Of a DNA stretch of 64,000 bases, positions 51,177-60,300 are shown one piece after another (the stretch's first letter is position 1; the number at the start of each line of letters is the position of its first letter). Origin of the DNA: Roseiflexus castenholzii DSM 13941 (GTDB lineage: Bacteria > Chloroflexota > Chloroflexia > Chloroflexales > Roseiflexaceae); assembly GCF_000017805.1 (NCBI RefSeq), contig NC_009767.1, forward strand, positions 3,472,001 through 3,536,000, given 5' to 3'. Below the pieces are notes generated by a model. The model searched no databases and was not told the DNA's origin. It saw nothing but the letters and a program-made list of their open reading frames with translations. The position numbers and the translations under genes are program-made.

Positions 51177-53240
51177 ATGTCGCTAATCAGACGTTTCAAC
51201 CAGCCAGATCGTGCAGGCATCGCCCATATCATGGCAGTCATCGGGATCATGGCGCTTGCGCTGATGCTACGGCTACTGGTATGGCGCTGGCACGAGATGT
51301 ATCCTCTGGGAGGCGACGAGCAGGAATACCTGAATCAGGCGTTGACGCTGCTACGGACGCGGCAATATGTCGAACTGCGCCTGATGCGTCCGCCACTCTA
51401 CGCCATTTTTCTGGCGGCGTGCATCGTTGCCTTCGATTTGCTCATCCAGAACCTGCGTCTGGTGCAGGCGATCATCAGCGCCGCCACGATTGCGCCGCTC
51501 TATCTGCTGACAATGCGCCTGTTCGACAACCGGCGCATCGCCATTGTCGCCGGGTTGCTGGCGGCGCTGAACTATACGCTGGCGTTCACAGCCACTGAAC
51601 TGCTGACCGAAACCCTTTTTCTCTTTGCGGTGACAACCATCTTCGCACTCCTGTCGTGCAGCACGTCCGCTTCTCGATGGCGAGCGCTCATCGCCAGCAT
51701 ATGCCTGGGAGCGCTGGCGCTCCTGCGTTCGGTTGCGCTGCCGCTGCTGGCATTGGGTGCGATCTGGCTGGGATTGCAGGCTGGAAAGCGTGCTGCGACA
51801 ACCTTCGCGCTGACCGCCATCCTGGTCATTGCTCCCTGGACGCTGCGCAATTATCTGACCTACGATGCGCTCATCATTATCGACACGACCGGTGCAGAAA
51901 ATTTGTGGCTCGATAATGATCCCGCCGGTCGTGAAGTGGTCAAGCGCCAGTTGTATGCCCTTGGCAACGACATGGCGGCGAGACAGCGCCTGGCAACTGA
52001 ACGTGGGATTGCCGCCATTCGCGCCAATCCCGACTACGTCGCCGCGAAAGTCTGGAGCGAAGCGCGTCGCTTTACCGCGCTCCAGTTCTTCGACGATATG
52101 CGCAACCGTCCGGCAATCTGGGTCCCGCCGTTGCAGGTCTGGCTGCGCCTGATCCTCGGCGATGGTCTCTGGCTTGTCATCCTGCTCGGCGGCGCCATGG
52201 GTCTCTGGCTGGCGCCTGCGCGTCGCTGGACGCTTATCATAGCTGCACCGTGGACGCTCTATGTTGTGCTGACAACCCTGATCTTCCATGTCGAACCGCG
52301 GTATCGGCTGCCCATCTATCCGGCGCTCATTCCCTATGCCGCCTGGCTGATTGTGCGTCTGAGCATGTGGCGGATGCCGACGAAGCGCCGCATGCCGGCA
52401 ATGATGGCGGCTGGAGCGACATGCATCGCTCTCATCGCCATGACACTGGCACACCGCCCTTATGTGGCGGAAGCCTGGATGCTGGCACAGAAACATATCT
52501 ATCTCTGGCAGGCAGATCGCGCGCTTGATCGGGGCGATCTGGATACTGCACGCGCCGCAGCCGGGGCAGCACTTCAACTCGATGACCGTTCCGCCCTGGC
52601 GCGCGTCATTCTGGCGCGCATCGACCTGGCAACGGGTCGTCCCGAGGCGGCGCTTGCACTCCTGAATGCAGCCCTGACAGCCATCCCTGATCATCCCTAT
52701 GCCCACCTGCTCCGCGGCGCTGTGTATCGCCTGGAAGGGAATGATCGCGCAGCGCGGCGAGACCTGCGCTACGAAACGGCATCGCTCGAAGACTTGCAAC
52801 GCTGGGCATGGGATATCTTTCGCCCTTTTGCGCCGCCGCCGAACGCGCTGAACATCGGCGACCTCGATCTGGGGTATGTTCGTGGGTTCCATTTCGCCGA
52901 AAATGGCGGTTTCCGCTGGACGACCGACCACGCCGACATCCTGCTGGCGGCACAGTCCGATGGTCTGCTCGAATTGCGGCTCAGCGGAGACCGATTGCCC
53001 GGAGCTCCGCCTGCGGAGGTCGTTTTCCACATCGATGGCATCGAGTCCGGTCGAATGACGGTGTCGCGGGGCTGGCATACGGCGCGATTTCCGTTGCCGC
53101 CCGGCGCTGCCGATGACGGTCAGATACTGGTGAGCATCCAGAGCACGATCTATCGTCCACGCAGCATCGACCGGACGAGTCCAGACAATCGCCCGCTTGG
53201 GGTCGCCATTGATGAGGCGCGGATCGTGGATGCGCCATAA
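51177..53240 (+). CDS. GT39-family membrane glycosyltransferase, copy 2
   Basis: 687 residues. The acidic pair is in LGGDEQEYLNQAL, followed by MRPPLYAIFLAACI. About 11 membrane segments extend to about residue 420. TPR-like helices follow (ALARVILARIDLATGRPEAA; HPYAHLLRGAVYRLEG), then the C-terminal beta module with NIGDLDLGYVRGFHFAENGG. The order is the same as in copy 1, though sequence identity looks moderate. ATG 51177 follows a 59-base gap without a clear ribosome site. Confidence 0.88.
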   Translation: MSLIRRFNQPDRAGIAHIMAVIGIMALALMLRLLVWRWHEMYPLGGDEQEYLNQALTLLRTRQYVELRLMRPPLYAIFLAACIVAFDLLIQNLRLVQAIISAATIAPLYLLTMRLFDNRRIAIVAGLLAALNYTLAFTATELLTETLFLFAVTTIFALLSCSTSASRWRALIASICLGALALLRSVALPLLALGAIWLGLQAGKRAATTFALTAILVIAPWTLRNYLTYDALIIIDTTGAENLWLDNDPAGREVVKRQLYALGNDMAARQRLATERGIAAIRANPDYVAAKVWSEARRFTALQFFDDMRNRPAIWVPPLQVWLRLILGDGLWLVILLGGAMGLWLAPARRWTLIIAAPWTLYVVLTTLIFHVEPRYRLPIYPALIPYAAWLIVRLSMWRMPTKRRMPAMMAAGATCIALIAMTLAHRPYVAEAWMLAQKHIYLWQADRALDRGDLDTARAAAGAALQLDDRSALARVILARIDLATGRPEAALALLNAALTAIPDHPYAHLLRGAVYRLEGNDRAARRDLRYETASLEDLQRWAWDIFRPFAPPPNALNIGDLDLGYVRGFHFAENGGFRWTTDHADILLAAQSDGLLELRLSGDRLPGAPPAEVVFHIDGIESGRMTVSRGWHTARFPLPPGAADDGQILVSIQSTIYRPRSIDRTSPDNRPLGVAIDEARIVDAP

Positions 53241-53259
53241 ACGCAGGATTTCCTGTTCA

Positions 53260-55401
53260 ATGAACGCTTCGTCGAAGGAACGCCTGGTCCTGCTACTCAT
53301 TCTCGCATATGCGCTGGTTCTGCGCCTCCTGCTCTGGAGCCAACCGCTCCATGAACCAGCCAATGATGAGGTCGAGTACATTACCGTAGCGCGCGATCTG
53401 CTGGACGGGCGCGGCTGGTCGTTCTACGACCGATACCACTGGCTACGCGCGCCACTCTATCCGCTCTTTCTGGCAGCGTCCTGGGGGCTGGCAGGCGATG
53501 ACGGCTGGCCCCGCGCCACGCGCGCCCTGCATTTGGCGGCGCTGCCCAATATCCTCTTGAGCGTTCTGAGCGTCTCCCTGGCATATGCGCTGACTGCCCG
53601 GTTGGTGAACCGACGGGCGGCGCTCCTGGCGGCGCTGATCACTGCGACGCTCTGGACACACGCTACATTTGCCAGCCTGTACATGTCGGAAACGCTCTTT
53701 ACCGTGCTGTTCCAGATCGGACTACTCGGTCTGGTTCAGGCTGGTGACCGGCAACCAACGGCGAAACGCTGGTTGTTGATCATTGCGGCAGGCGTGGCGC
53801 TAGGGCTTGCGGCGCTCACCCGATCGCTGGCGCTGCTGTTTCTGCCAATTGCCGCAGGCTGGTTGGCAGTTCACCTGCACCGGCAGCGGTCAGGTCTTCC
53901 CCATCGACCGGCGACGCCGTTGCTGGCGGCTGTCGTCCTTCTGGCGAGCGCAGGGGCGGTTATCGCACCCTGGACAATCCGCAACTACCAGGCGTATGGC
54001 GGTTTTATTCTCATCGAAACGGGTCTCTCGTACAACCTATGGGTATTCAACGAACCACACGAGGATCGTGAGACTATCCATCGGATCCTTGAAAACATCA
54101 GCAACCCGGTGGAGCGGGCGAACGATGCCACTGAACGCGGGCTGGAGCGTCTGCGCGAAGACCCCATGATTATCGCGCGCAAACTCTGGCCCAACTGGGT
54201 CTTTCTGGCGCGCATCAAGCCCATCCAGGATCGCTTTCTCATGGAAAGTTACTACGCGGATGTCGATCTGCCACTGTTCGTTGCAGCGTTGATCTTCGAT
54301 GATCTGCTGTACGTCCTGATCGCCTTTGGAGCAATCGTCGGTCTGACGCACGCGGTGCGCCTGCGGCGACAGGCATTGCACACGCATCAATGCTGTCGTC
54401 TGCCGGTGGCTCCTGCCATCCTCTGCCTGCTCTGGATTGGCTACGCAATCGCCACGATGCTGCTGACGCATGGTGAAGCGCGCTACCGGCATTTTTTGTT
54501 TCCGGCGCTCATTCCATATGCAGCATGGACGTTCACGGCACTGAAGCGCGGCGCCGCCTGTTTCGCGCGTGGGCGGGTGATTGCAATCGCACCGTTGATG
54601 GGGGTATTTCTCTGGACGGTGTTGACCGCTTACCCATGGGGGTGGGCAGTCGAAAACCTGACGCGCGGCAGCCGCGCGCTGGCAGGGGATGTCTGGATGG
54701 CGCTTGGCGCGCCGGATCGAGCGGCAGACGCCTACCTGAGCGCGCTGGCAGCGAAAGCCACCCCCGACGGTTGGTTGCGTTTGGGTGCGGCGCACCTGGC
54801 GCGCGGCGACATCGAGCGGGCGCGGGTGGCTTACCGCGCGGCGTGGGATGCGAGCCGCGCCTACTATATTGCCAGCGCGCACCTTGGCGATCTGGAGCGT
54901 TCGCTTGGCAACCTGGACGAGGCGCGGCGCGCCTTTGCCGGAGCATATGCCGACGAGCAGCGGGTGCTCGACTGGTCGTGGCGCATGCTTGGGCGGAATC
55001 CGCCAACATCGCTGGACGTTGGCGACGGTCTCGATTTCGGGTACGTTGGAGGCGTGTACCCTGCCGAAGAACTTTTGAGCAGACAGGCGCGCTGGAGCGC
55101 CGGGCGGGCATTGCTGCGACTGGGAGGACTCGACGCGCGCGCCCCGGTAGTGTTGACGCTCCGGCTGGCGGCGCCCCATCCGAACCGACCAAGTATTCCT
55201 GTGCGCATCTGTATCACAGGGACGTGCCGACAAATTGAAGCGCATGCCGGGTGGCGCACGTACACCCTGATGGTCGAGCGACGCAACACACCGGCGCTTG
55301 TCGAAGTGCATAGCCCGACATTCATGGCTGCCGACGGACGGCGACTGGGGGTGATCATCGATTGGGCGGCGATGATTCCACTTACCGGGAGAGAGCGCTG
55401 A
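53260..55401 (+). CDS. GT39-family membrane glycosyltransferase, copy 3
   Basis: 713 residues from ATG 53260; ATG 53230 lies in the end of copy 2. The acidic pair is in ANDEVEYITVARDLL, then WLRAPLYPLFLAAS. About 11 membrane segments end near residue 445. TPR-like helices (TPDGWLRLGAAHLARGDIER; LGDLERSLGNLDEARRAF) and the C-terminal beta module with DVGDGLDFGYVGGVYPAEE complete the same plan. The three genes together look like products of tandem duplication. The copy numbers and shared outer module suggest related acceptors with different donors. Confidence 0.88.
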   Translation: MNASSKERLVLLLILAYALVLRLLLWSQPLHEPANDEVEYITVARDLLDGRGWSFYDRYHWLRAPLYPLFLAASWGLAGDDGWPRATRALHLAALPNILLSVLSVSLAYALTARLVNRRAALLAALITATLWTHATFASLYMSETLFTVLFQIGLLGLVQAGDRQPTAKRWLLIIAAGVALGLAALTRSLALLFLPIAAGWLAVHLHRQRSGLPHRPATPLLAAVVLLASAGAVIAPWTIRNYQAYGGFILIETGLSYNLWVFNEPHEDRETIHRILENISNPVERANDATERGLERLREDPMIIARKLWPNWVFLARIKPIQDRFLMESYYADVDLPLFVAALIFDDLLYVLIAFGAIVGLTHAVRLRRQALHTHQCCRLPVAPAILCLLWIGYAIATMLLTHGEARYRHFLFPALIPYAAWTFTALKRGAACFARGRVIAIAPLMGVFLWTVLTAYPWGWAVENLTRGSRALAGDVWMALGAPDRAADAYLSALAAKATPDGWLRLGAAHLARGDIERARVAYRAAWDASRAYYIASAHLGDLERSLGNLDEARRAFAGAYADEQRVLDWSWRMLGRNPPTSLDVGDGLDFGYVGGVYPAEELLSRQARWSAGRALLRLGGLDARAPVVLTLRLAAPHPNRPSIPVRICITGTCRQIEAHAGWRTYTLMVERRNTPALVEVHSPTFMAADGRRLGVIIDWAAMIPLTGRER

Positions 55402-55445
55402 GGTCTGAATCTTCTCCCGATCCGAGAACCACCCCCTTGCTTCTT

Positions 55446-55646
55446 ATACTAATGCGCGGTTATTCGTACAATACTGCCGGATCGCTGCGGGCTAAAGCCC
55501 TCGCTGAGCAAGTGAAAGCCCCGTCGGGGCTGCCGATGCCAATGTGCAGTCATGCGTCCACGACACGGACTGCTGGTGCGCGTTGACCGGTGCGCCTTGC
55601 GCACCGGGCGCTCGAACATATTGTCTGACTGACCGCAAGTTAGTAT
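55446..55646 (+). mobile_element. 201-bp MITE-like element
   Basis: The ends ATACTAATGCGCGG and CCGCAAGTTAGTAT are inverted (ATACTAA, then GCGG in both). Inside are hairpins GGGCTAAAGCCC, AGCCCCGTCGGGGCT and GGTGCGCCTTGCGCACC. It resembles the 150-bp family in design but not in sequence. It fills half of the 406-base gap before the methyltransferase. Confidence 0.5.
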
Positions 55647-55728
55647 CACCTTCGGCGTTGGCTTCGACAGGTTCAGCCAACGCTCGTCGCCAGGGACAAG
55701 CATCGAGCAGCGCGTGTATCACGGCTGC

Positions 55729-55757
55729 TTTACAGCCGAACGGCAGTTCTGTATAAT
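55729..55757 (+). promoter_or_regulatory. Sigma-70 promoter of the methyltransferase locus
   Basis: TTTACA (55729-55734) and TATAAT (55752-55757) with a 17-base spacer. Transcription should start near 55764, 44 bases ahead of the ATG, which has AAGGA as ribosome site. Confidence 0.65.
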
Positions 55758-55807
55758 GTGCGCCACGCAGATCAAAGGGCGTCAATCCGATTGATAAAGG
55801 ATTTACG

Positions 55808-56511
55808 ATGAGCAATTGTGAAGAGCAACTGAGATTGTTTCCAAAGCCCGATGATGAGCGCAAACGGAAATCCCCCGATGGAATGACGACGAGCAACTTG
55901 ATTTGCACGGCGCACGTTGGCACAAATGAAGAGCTATTCCCACAAATCCTGGACCTCCACGTTCCACCAGGTGCGATAGTGTCACATATGGCAAGGGCAT
56001 TTTTTGGAAACACGTTCCAAAAGACAAGTATAAGGTATTGGCAACGGATATAGAGACTGGCGTTGATTGCCGAAATTTACCCTATGATTCGGGTTCTATC
56101 GACTGCGTTGTGCTCGATCCGCCCTATATGGAAGGTCTCTTTCGCCGATCGGAACGTCACCTGGCAGGTGCAGGCACATATGCCGCCTTTCGTTCGACGT
56201 ACTCAAACGGAGAACCGACCGTTGAGGGTCCGAAGTACCACGAAGCAGTCCTCGATCTCTATTGCAAGGCGGGAAATGAGGCTCATCGCGTATTACGTCC
56301 GTATGGAATATTGATCGTCAAGTGCCAGGACGAGGTTAGTGCGAATATTCAGCACCTTACTCATGTCGAGATTATCATCAACTATCAATCCCTTGGATTC
56401 TATACAAAAGATCTCTTTGTTCTTGTCCGTCCGAACAAACCGGCAGTGAGTCGCATGAAGAAGCAAGAACACGCAAGAAAAAAATCATTCTTATTTTCTG
56501 GTATTCGTTAA
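55808..56511 (+). pseudogene. Frameshifted DNA methyltransferase (DPPY type)
   Basis: Frame 1 (from 55808) encodes MSNCEEQLRLFPKP to PPGAIV, including SNLICTAHVGTNEELFP. The following residues VTYGKGIFWKHVPKDKYKV continue in another frame from 55981, then run through ATDIETGVDC to the catalytic VVLDPPYMEGLF and the late LIVKCQDEVSA, ending at 56511. The break is at about 55975-55984, where the expected GAIVADVTYGKG is shortened. DPPY is the catalytic motif of N6-adenine/N4-cytosine methylases; the FxGxG-like motif lies at the break. As read, no intact enzyme can be made unless ribosomes shift. The A+T content is higher than in neighbours. Confidence 0.82.
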
Positions 56512-56549
56512 GACTGACGAAAAAATCCGCGAAGAAAGGGGGAATAAAA

Positions 56550-56888
56550 TTGGGAATACTCGAGGATTGGGGTATTAAACCAGATGAAATCGATGACATT
56601 CTTTCTTCTCGTCCCAGCCTCGTTGAGGGATTTGATCTGTTAGCGGTTAACATCTTTCAGTTTAGCAATCGATGGGAATTTGCATTTGCGAAAAACGCCG
56701 ACTTGCCAAGAACAAAATCACGTAAGTATACCCCTGCTCAACAACAGTATCTTCTTGCTACGCTGATGCGAATAACCTTGCCCCTTCAGGACCCGTTTCG
56801 TGCCGAGCCGTTTGGCATTCTAGACGACATTGTCGCTGAGCGGCAAAAAAGACGGCAGGATAATGTTTCATCGAAGGGTGCATCCTGA
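56550..56888 (+). CDS. Uncharacterised protein paired with the methyltransferase
   Basis: 112 residues starting at TTG 56550 with GGGGGA seven bases upstream. A segment WEFAFAKNADLPRTKSRKYT, followed by PAQQQYLLATLMRITLPLQD, appears distinctive, and the end FGILDDIVAERQKRRQ is charged. I do not recognise the family with certainty. The position 38 bases behind a DNA methylase suggests a restriction-related or accessory function, or the remnant of a nuclease. The base composition is low in GC like the methylase, so both probably arrived together. Confidence 0.6.
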   Translation: MGILEDWGIKPDEIDDILSSRPSLVEGFDLLAVNIFQFSNRWEFAFAKNADLPRTKSRKYTPAQQQYLLATLMRITLPLQDPFRAEPFGILDDIVAERQKRRQDNVSSKGAS

Positions 56889-57050
56889 TGTTAACAATAC
56901 CACTTCCGGGGTTGGACACGCCCGCTTCGTTACTTTTCTACCTTTGATGCCGCGACCCTCAATCTTCAACTCCTCTTGCCGCACACTTCGCGCCTTACTC
57001 CTCGCGCTGCGCACCGTTTCCGACGCCCTGGAGAAGATGTCCACACGGGA

Positions 57051-57070
57051 GGCGCCCACCGAGGGGCGCC
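57051..57070 (-). terminator. GC hairpin after the small-peptide gene
   Basis: GGCGCCC (57051-57057) pairs with GGGCGCC (57064-57070), 19 bases past the stop of the peptide gene on the minus strand. There is no T-run, so termination is tentative. Confidence 0.35.
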
Positions 57071-57088
57071 CCTGCGTCTGTCCTTATC

Positions 57089-57307
57089 TCACATCAACCC
57101 CGTGCCGCCGCGTTTCGACAACCGCTGATCAAGGGTCATGGCGAACGCCTGGAGGCTGGTGTTGTCCAATTTCTCGAGTGCGTCGAGTTCTTCTTCGGTC
57201 AGGTCGTATTCCTTGCATGCCTCGCGCGCATTGTCGATCAATGCCTGGCGAAACTCTGGGTCGGTCACTGCGCGCCCAATCACTCGTTCAACTTCCGACT
57301 GAGACAT
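57089..57307 (-). CDS. Small NHLP/Os1348-type peptide (possible RiPP precursor)
   Basis: 72 residues from ATG 57307; AAAGGAG lies seven to eight bases upstream. The N-terminal part, VIGRAVTDPEFRQALIDNAR then EYDLTEEELDALEKLD, matches the leader-like region of Os1348/Nif11-related NHLP peptides, in which a D-P-E-F-R-x-x-L motif is followed by a Y-x-L-T-x-E-E helix. The tail (LSKRGGTGLM) has Gly-Gly but no Cys and only a few Ser/Thr. It starts 30 bases after the stop of the large cyclase/AAA/TPR gene. Whether it is processed or instead acts as a small regulatory protein is unknown; no modification enzyme is seen next to it. Confidence 0.72.
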   Translation of the reverse strand: MSQSEVERVIGRAVTDPEFRQALIDNAREACKEYDLTEEELDALEKLDNTSLQAFAMTLDQRLSKRGGTGLM

Positions 57308-57337
57308 GGCATCGCTCCTTTCTGAAGGACAGACATC

Positions 57338-60300
57338 CTACGCTGCGAGCATATCACGATACGCCGCGTGCATGCGGTTTGCTTCCCCGCTGGCGCTCAA
57401 TACAGTAAACGTATCATAGGCTCGTTTTAGATACACGATTCCCTCGTCCAGGTTGCCCACCTTCAGCAACGCCGCGCCATAGGCGCTCCAGGTGCGCGCC
57501 AGTTCGAAGCGATCCTGCACTGCTTCGCACAGCGCTGCGCTGGCCGTAAAGTCCTCCTGCCAGGAGCGTCCCTGCGCCACAGTCGTGGCGCCACGCAACC
57601 GCAGCGCAATCGCCATGAGATCATCGGCGCCAAGAGTGCGGCTCACCTCAACCGCCCGGTCCGCATAGACCGCCGCATCCTCCACGTCTCCCCGTCCAAT
57701 CATTGCCTCGACCAGCGCATTGAGCGCCTCGGCCTGAAGCGACGGCGCCTGAAGCGCCTCAGCCGTCGCCAGCGCCTGGCGCGCAAGGTCCGCCGCGCGT
57801 GCATAGTCGTCTTGTGCGCTGTACGTCTGGGCGAGATGCACCAGGACATTCGCCTCCTGGTCGGTGCTGCCCAACGCGCGGTGCAGGTCGAGCGCCTCCT
57901 GATAGATCTGCTGCGCCTGCGCATAGTCGCCGCGGCGATAATAGATAATGCCAAGGGTGTTGAGCAACTGCGCCGTTTCCAGTTGCGCATTGAGCTGGCG
58001 CGAGAGGTCGAGCGCGTCCCGGCAGTGCGCTTCGGCTTCGGTGTAGTGACCGAGCACCGTCAACGAGTAGGCGATATTTCCCAGGGCATAGGTAATCGCA
58101 TAGCGCAAACCGATCTTGCGCGCCAGCGTCTCAGCCACGCGATAGTGTTCGAGCGCGCGCTGATGATCATTTTGCAACTGCCAGAGATAACCGATGTTGT
58201 TGTGCGATGCGATCATGCCCGGCAGATCATCAATCGCCTCCCGCACCCGGAGACTACGCTCGAAGAATTCGCGGGCGCGCGCATATTCGCCACGCAAGGT
58301 CAATACCGACCCGCTCTCGGCATGTAGCCGCGCCTCGATCTTTTCATCTTCAGCGCTCTGGGAATCAGACCGCAGCATTGCCAGTCCTTCTTCACATGCC
58401 GCCAGTGCCAGGTCGTACTCACCACGCCGCCTGCGGACGAGCGCAATATCGGCGCTGATACGCGCCGCCGCCAGTGGCGACACGTCTGCCGGATGCGCGC
58501 GCACAATCCTCATCGCCTGTTCGAGTGCATCGAGCGCAGCAGCATACCCTCCCTGCTTTTCGAGCACGGCGCCGCGCCGATGGTATGCCTGCTGCGCCAC
58601 ATTCGGCGAAATGCCGGGCGCTTCGAGCACGCGCGCGATATGTTCAAGCGCCCGGTCATATCGACCGAGCGTCGCTTCGACATCCGCAATGGACAGGTGC
58701 GTTTCCCAGCGGCGTGGATCGTGTTCATCGCCTGCCAGCGCATCGAGCGCCCAGGCATAGTATTGCAACGCCTCTTCGTTGGCAAAGACGGCGCGCGCGG
58801 CATGACCGGCTTTCAGTAAATAGTGGATCGCCTTGTCGCGTCGGTTGCTCAGGCGGTAATGATGCGCCAGCAAACCGTAATAATCATCCAGATCGTCGCC
58901 GTAGCGCTGTTCCAGGTACTCACCGATCCGACCGTGCAACTCGCGCCGGCGCGCATAGAGCATGCTCTGGTATGCCACTTCCTGGAGCAGGGCATGGCGG
59001 AACATATGCACCCGTTCTGGCTCGAGCCGCTCGAGCATCGTAATTTCTTGCTCGTCCAGATGGGTCAACTGGCGCAGCAACGCAACACGGTCGATGTTCT
59101 GGATCGCATGCAACACTCCGAATGGAATCCGCTGCCCGATGACTGAAGCCACGCGCAGCACATTGCGTGTATGCTCATCGAGACGATCAATACGCGCCAG
59201 GAGCAGACCGTTCAGACTGTCGGGCAGGTTATCGATACTATGAAGCAGCGGCTGGTTCGACTGTGCCAGCACCGCGCGCAGCAACTCCGCCAGGAAGAGC
59301 GGGTTGCCCGCCGCTCGCGCCGCGATCTGACGACGCAGCGTTTCGGGCAACTGCACATCGCCCGACAGGATCGTCACCAATCGATCGCTATCGTCCGCCG
59401 GAAGTTCCTGAACTTCGAGCACCGCAGCCTGATCGTCATTCAGAAAGGCGCCGGTTGGTCGGTGGGCGCCGAGCAACAAAATCGGATGGGTGCGGATCGC
59501 CTGAACGACACGACGCCAGAGTTCGAGCGAGACCGAGTCTGCCCAATGCAAATCCTCAAAGACGACCAGCAACGGACTCTCCGTTGCAGCGTGCAACAGC
59601 AGACGTTCGAGGAGATCAAACCGACGCTCCTGCCGCAGTTGCGGATCGAGACCGCGAGTCAACCGGTTATCGGGAATATCGAGGCGCACCAGATCGCCCA
59701 GCAATGGCAACCATTCCTCCATGCCCGCACCGAGCGCTGCCAGATGGGCAGCGATTTTCCCCGCGCGAACCTCGCTACTCTCGCCGGCGACCATGCCACA
59801 GAGTGACTTCAGCAGCTCACCCCACGCGGCGTATGGAATGCTTGCAGTGTAGGAAAGACACGCTGCCGACACGATGCGCATGCCATGCTCACGCGCCAAA
59901 TCGATCAACGCTGCGAGCAATCGGCTTTTCCCAACGCCTGCCTCACCGACAAGCCGCACTGCCTGACCTGAGCTGGTGAGCGCTGTTGCAAGTTTCTCGC
60001 CCAACCACGCCATCTCATATGCGCGATTAACCAGAGGCGGCAGCGCGTCCTGCATCAATAACGTGGCTTCGCCGGTCTCGCGTTCACCGACGATGCGACA
60101 GATTTCGAGCGGTTCCGATTTCCCTTTGAGCGGTATGACCCCCTGGGGTTGGCATACGATGCGCACTGTTGCCTTAGCGAGCGCCCGACCGCACCAGATA
60201 TCGCCCCAGGGCGCCGCGCTCATGACCCGCGCTGCAATATTCACTGCATCACCCATCACCGTGTATTCTTTGCGGTTGGCGCTGCCGACATTGCCGGCAA

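Noticed and set aside
51351..53381. 676-aa minus-strand frame opposite GT39 copy 2
   Set aside because: Despite its length, the composition is Arg/Gln/Cys-rich with no membrane or domain pattern. The plus strand encodes a clear GT39 protein.
54037..55311. 424-aa minus-strand frame opposite GT39 copy 3
   Set aside because: Same reasoning: antisense shadow in GC-rich DNA.
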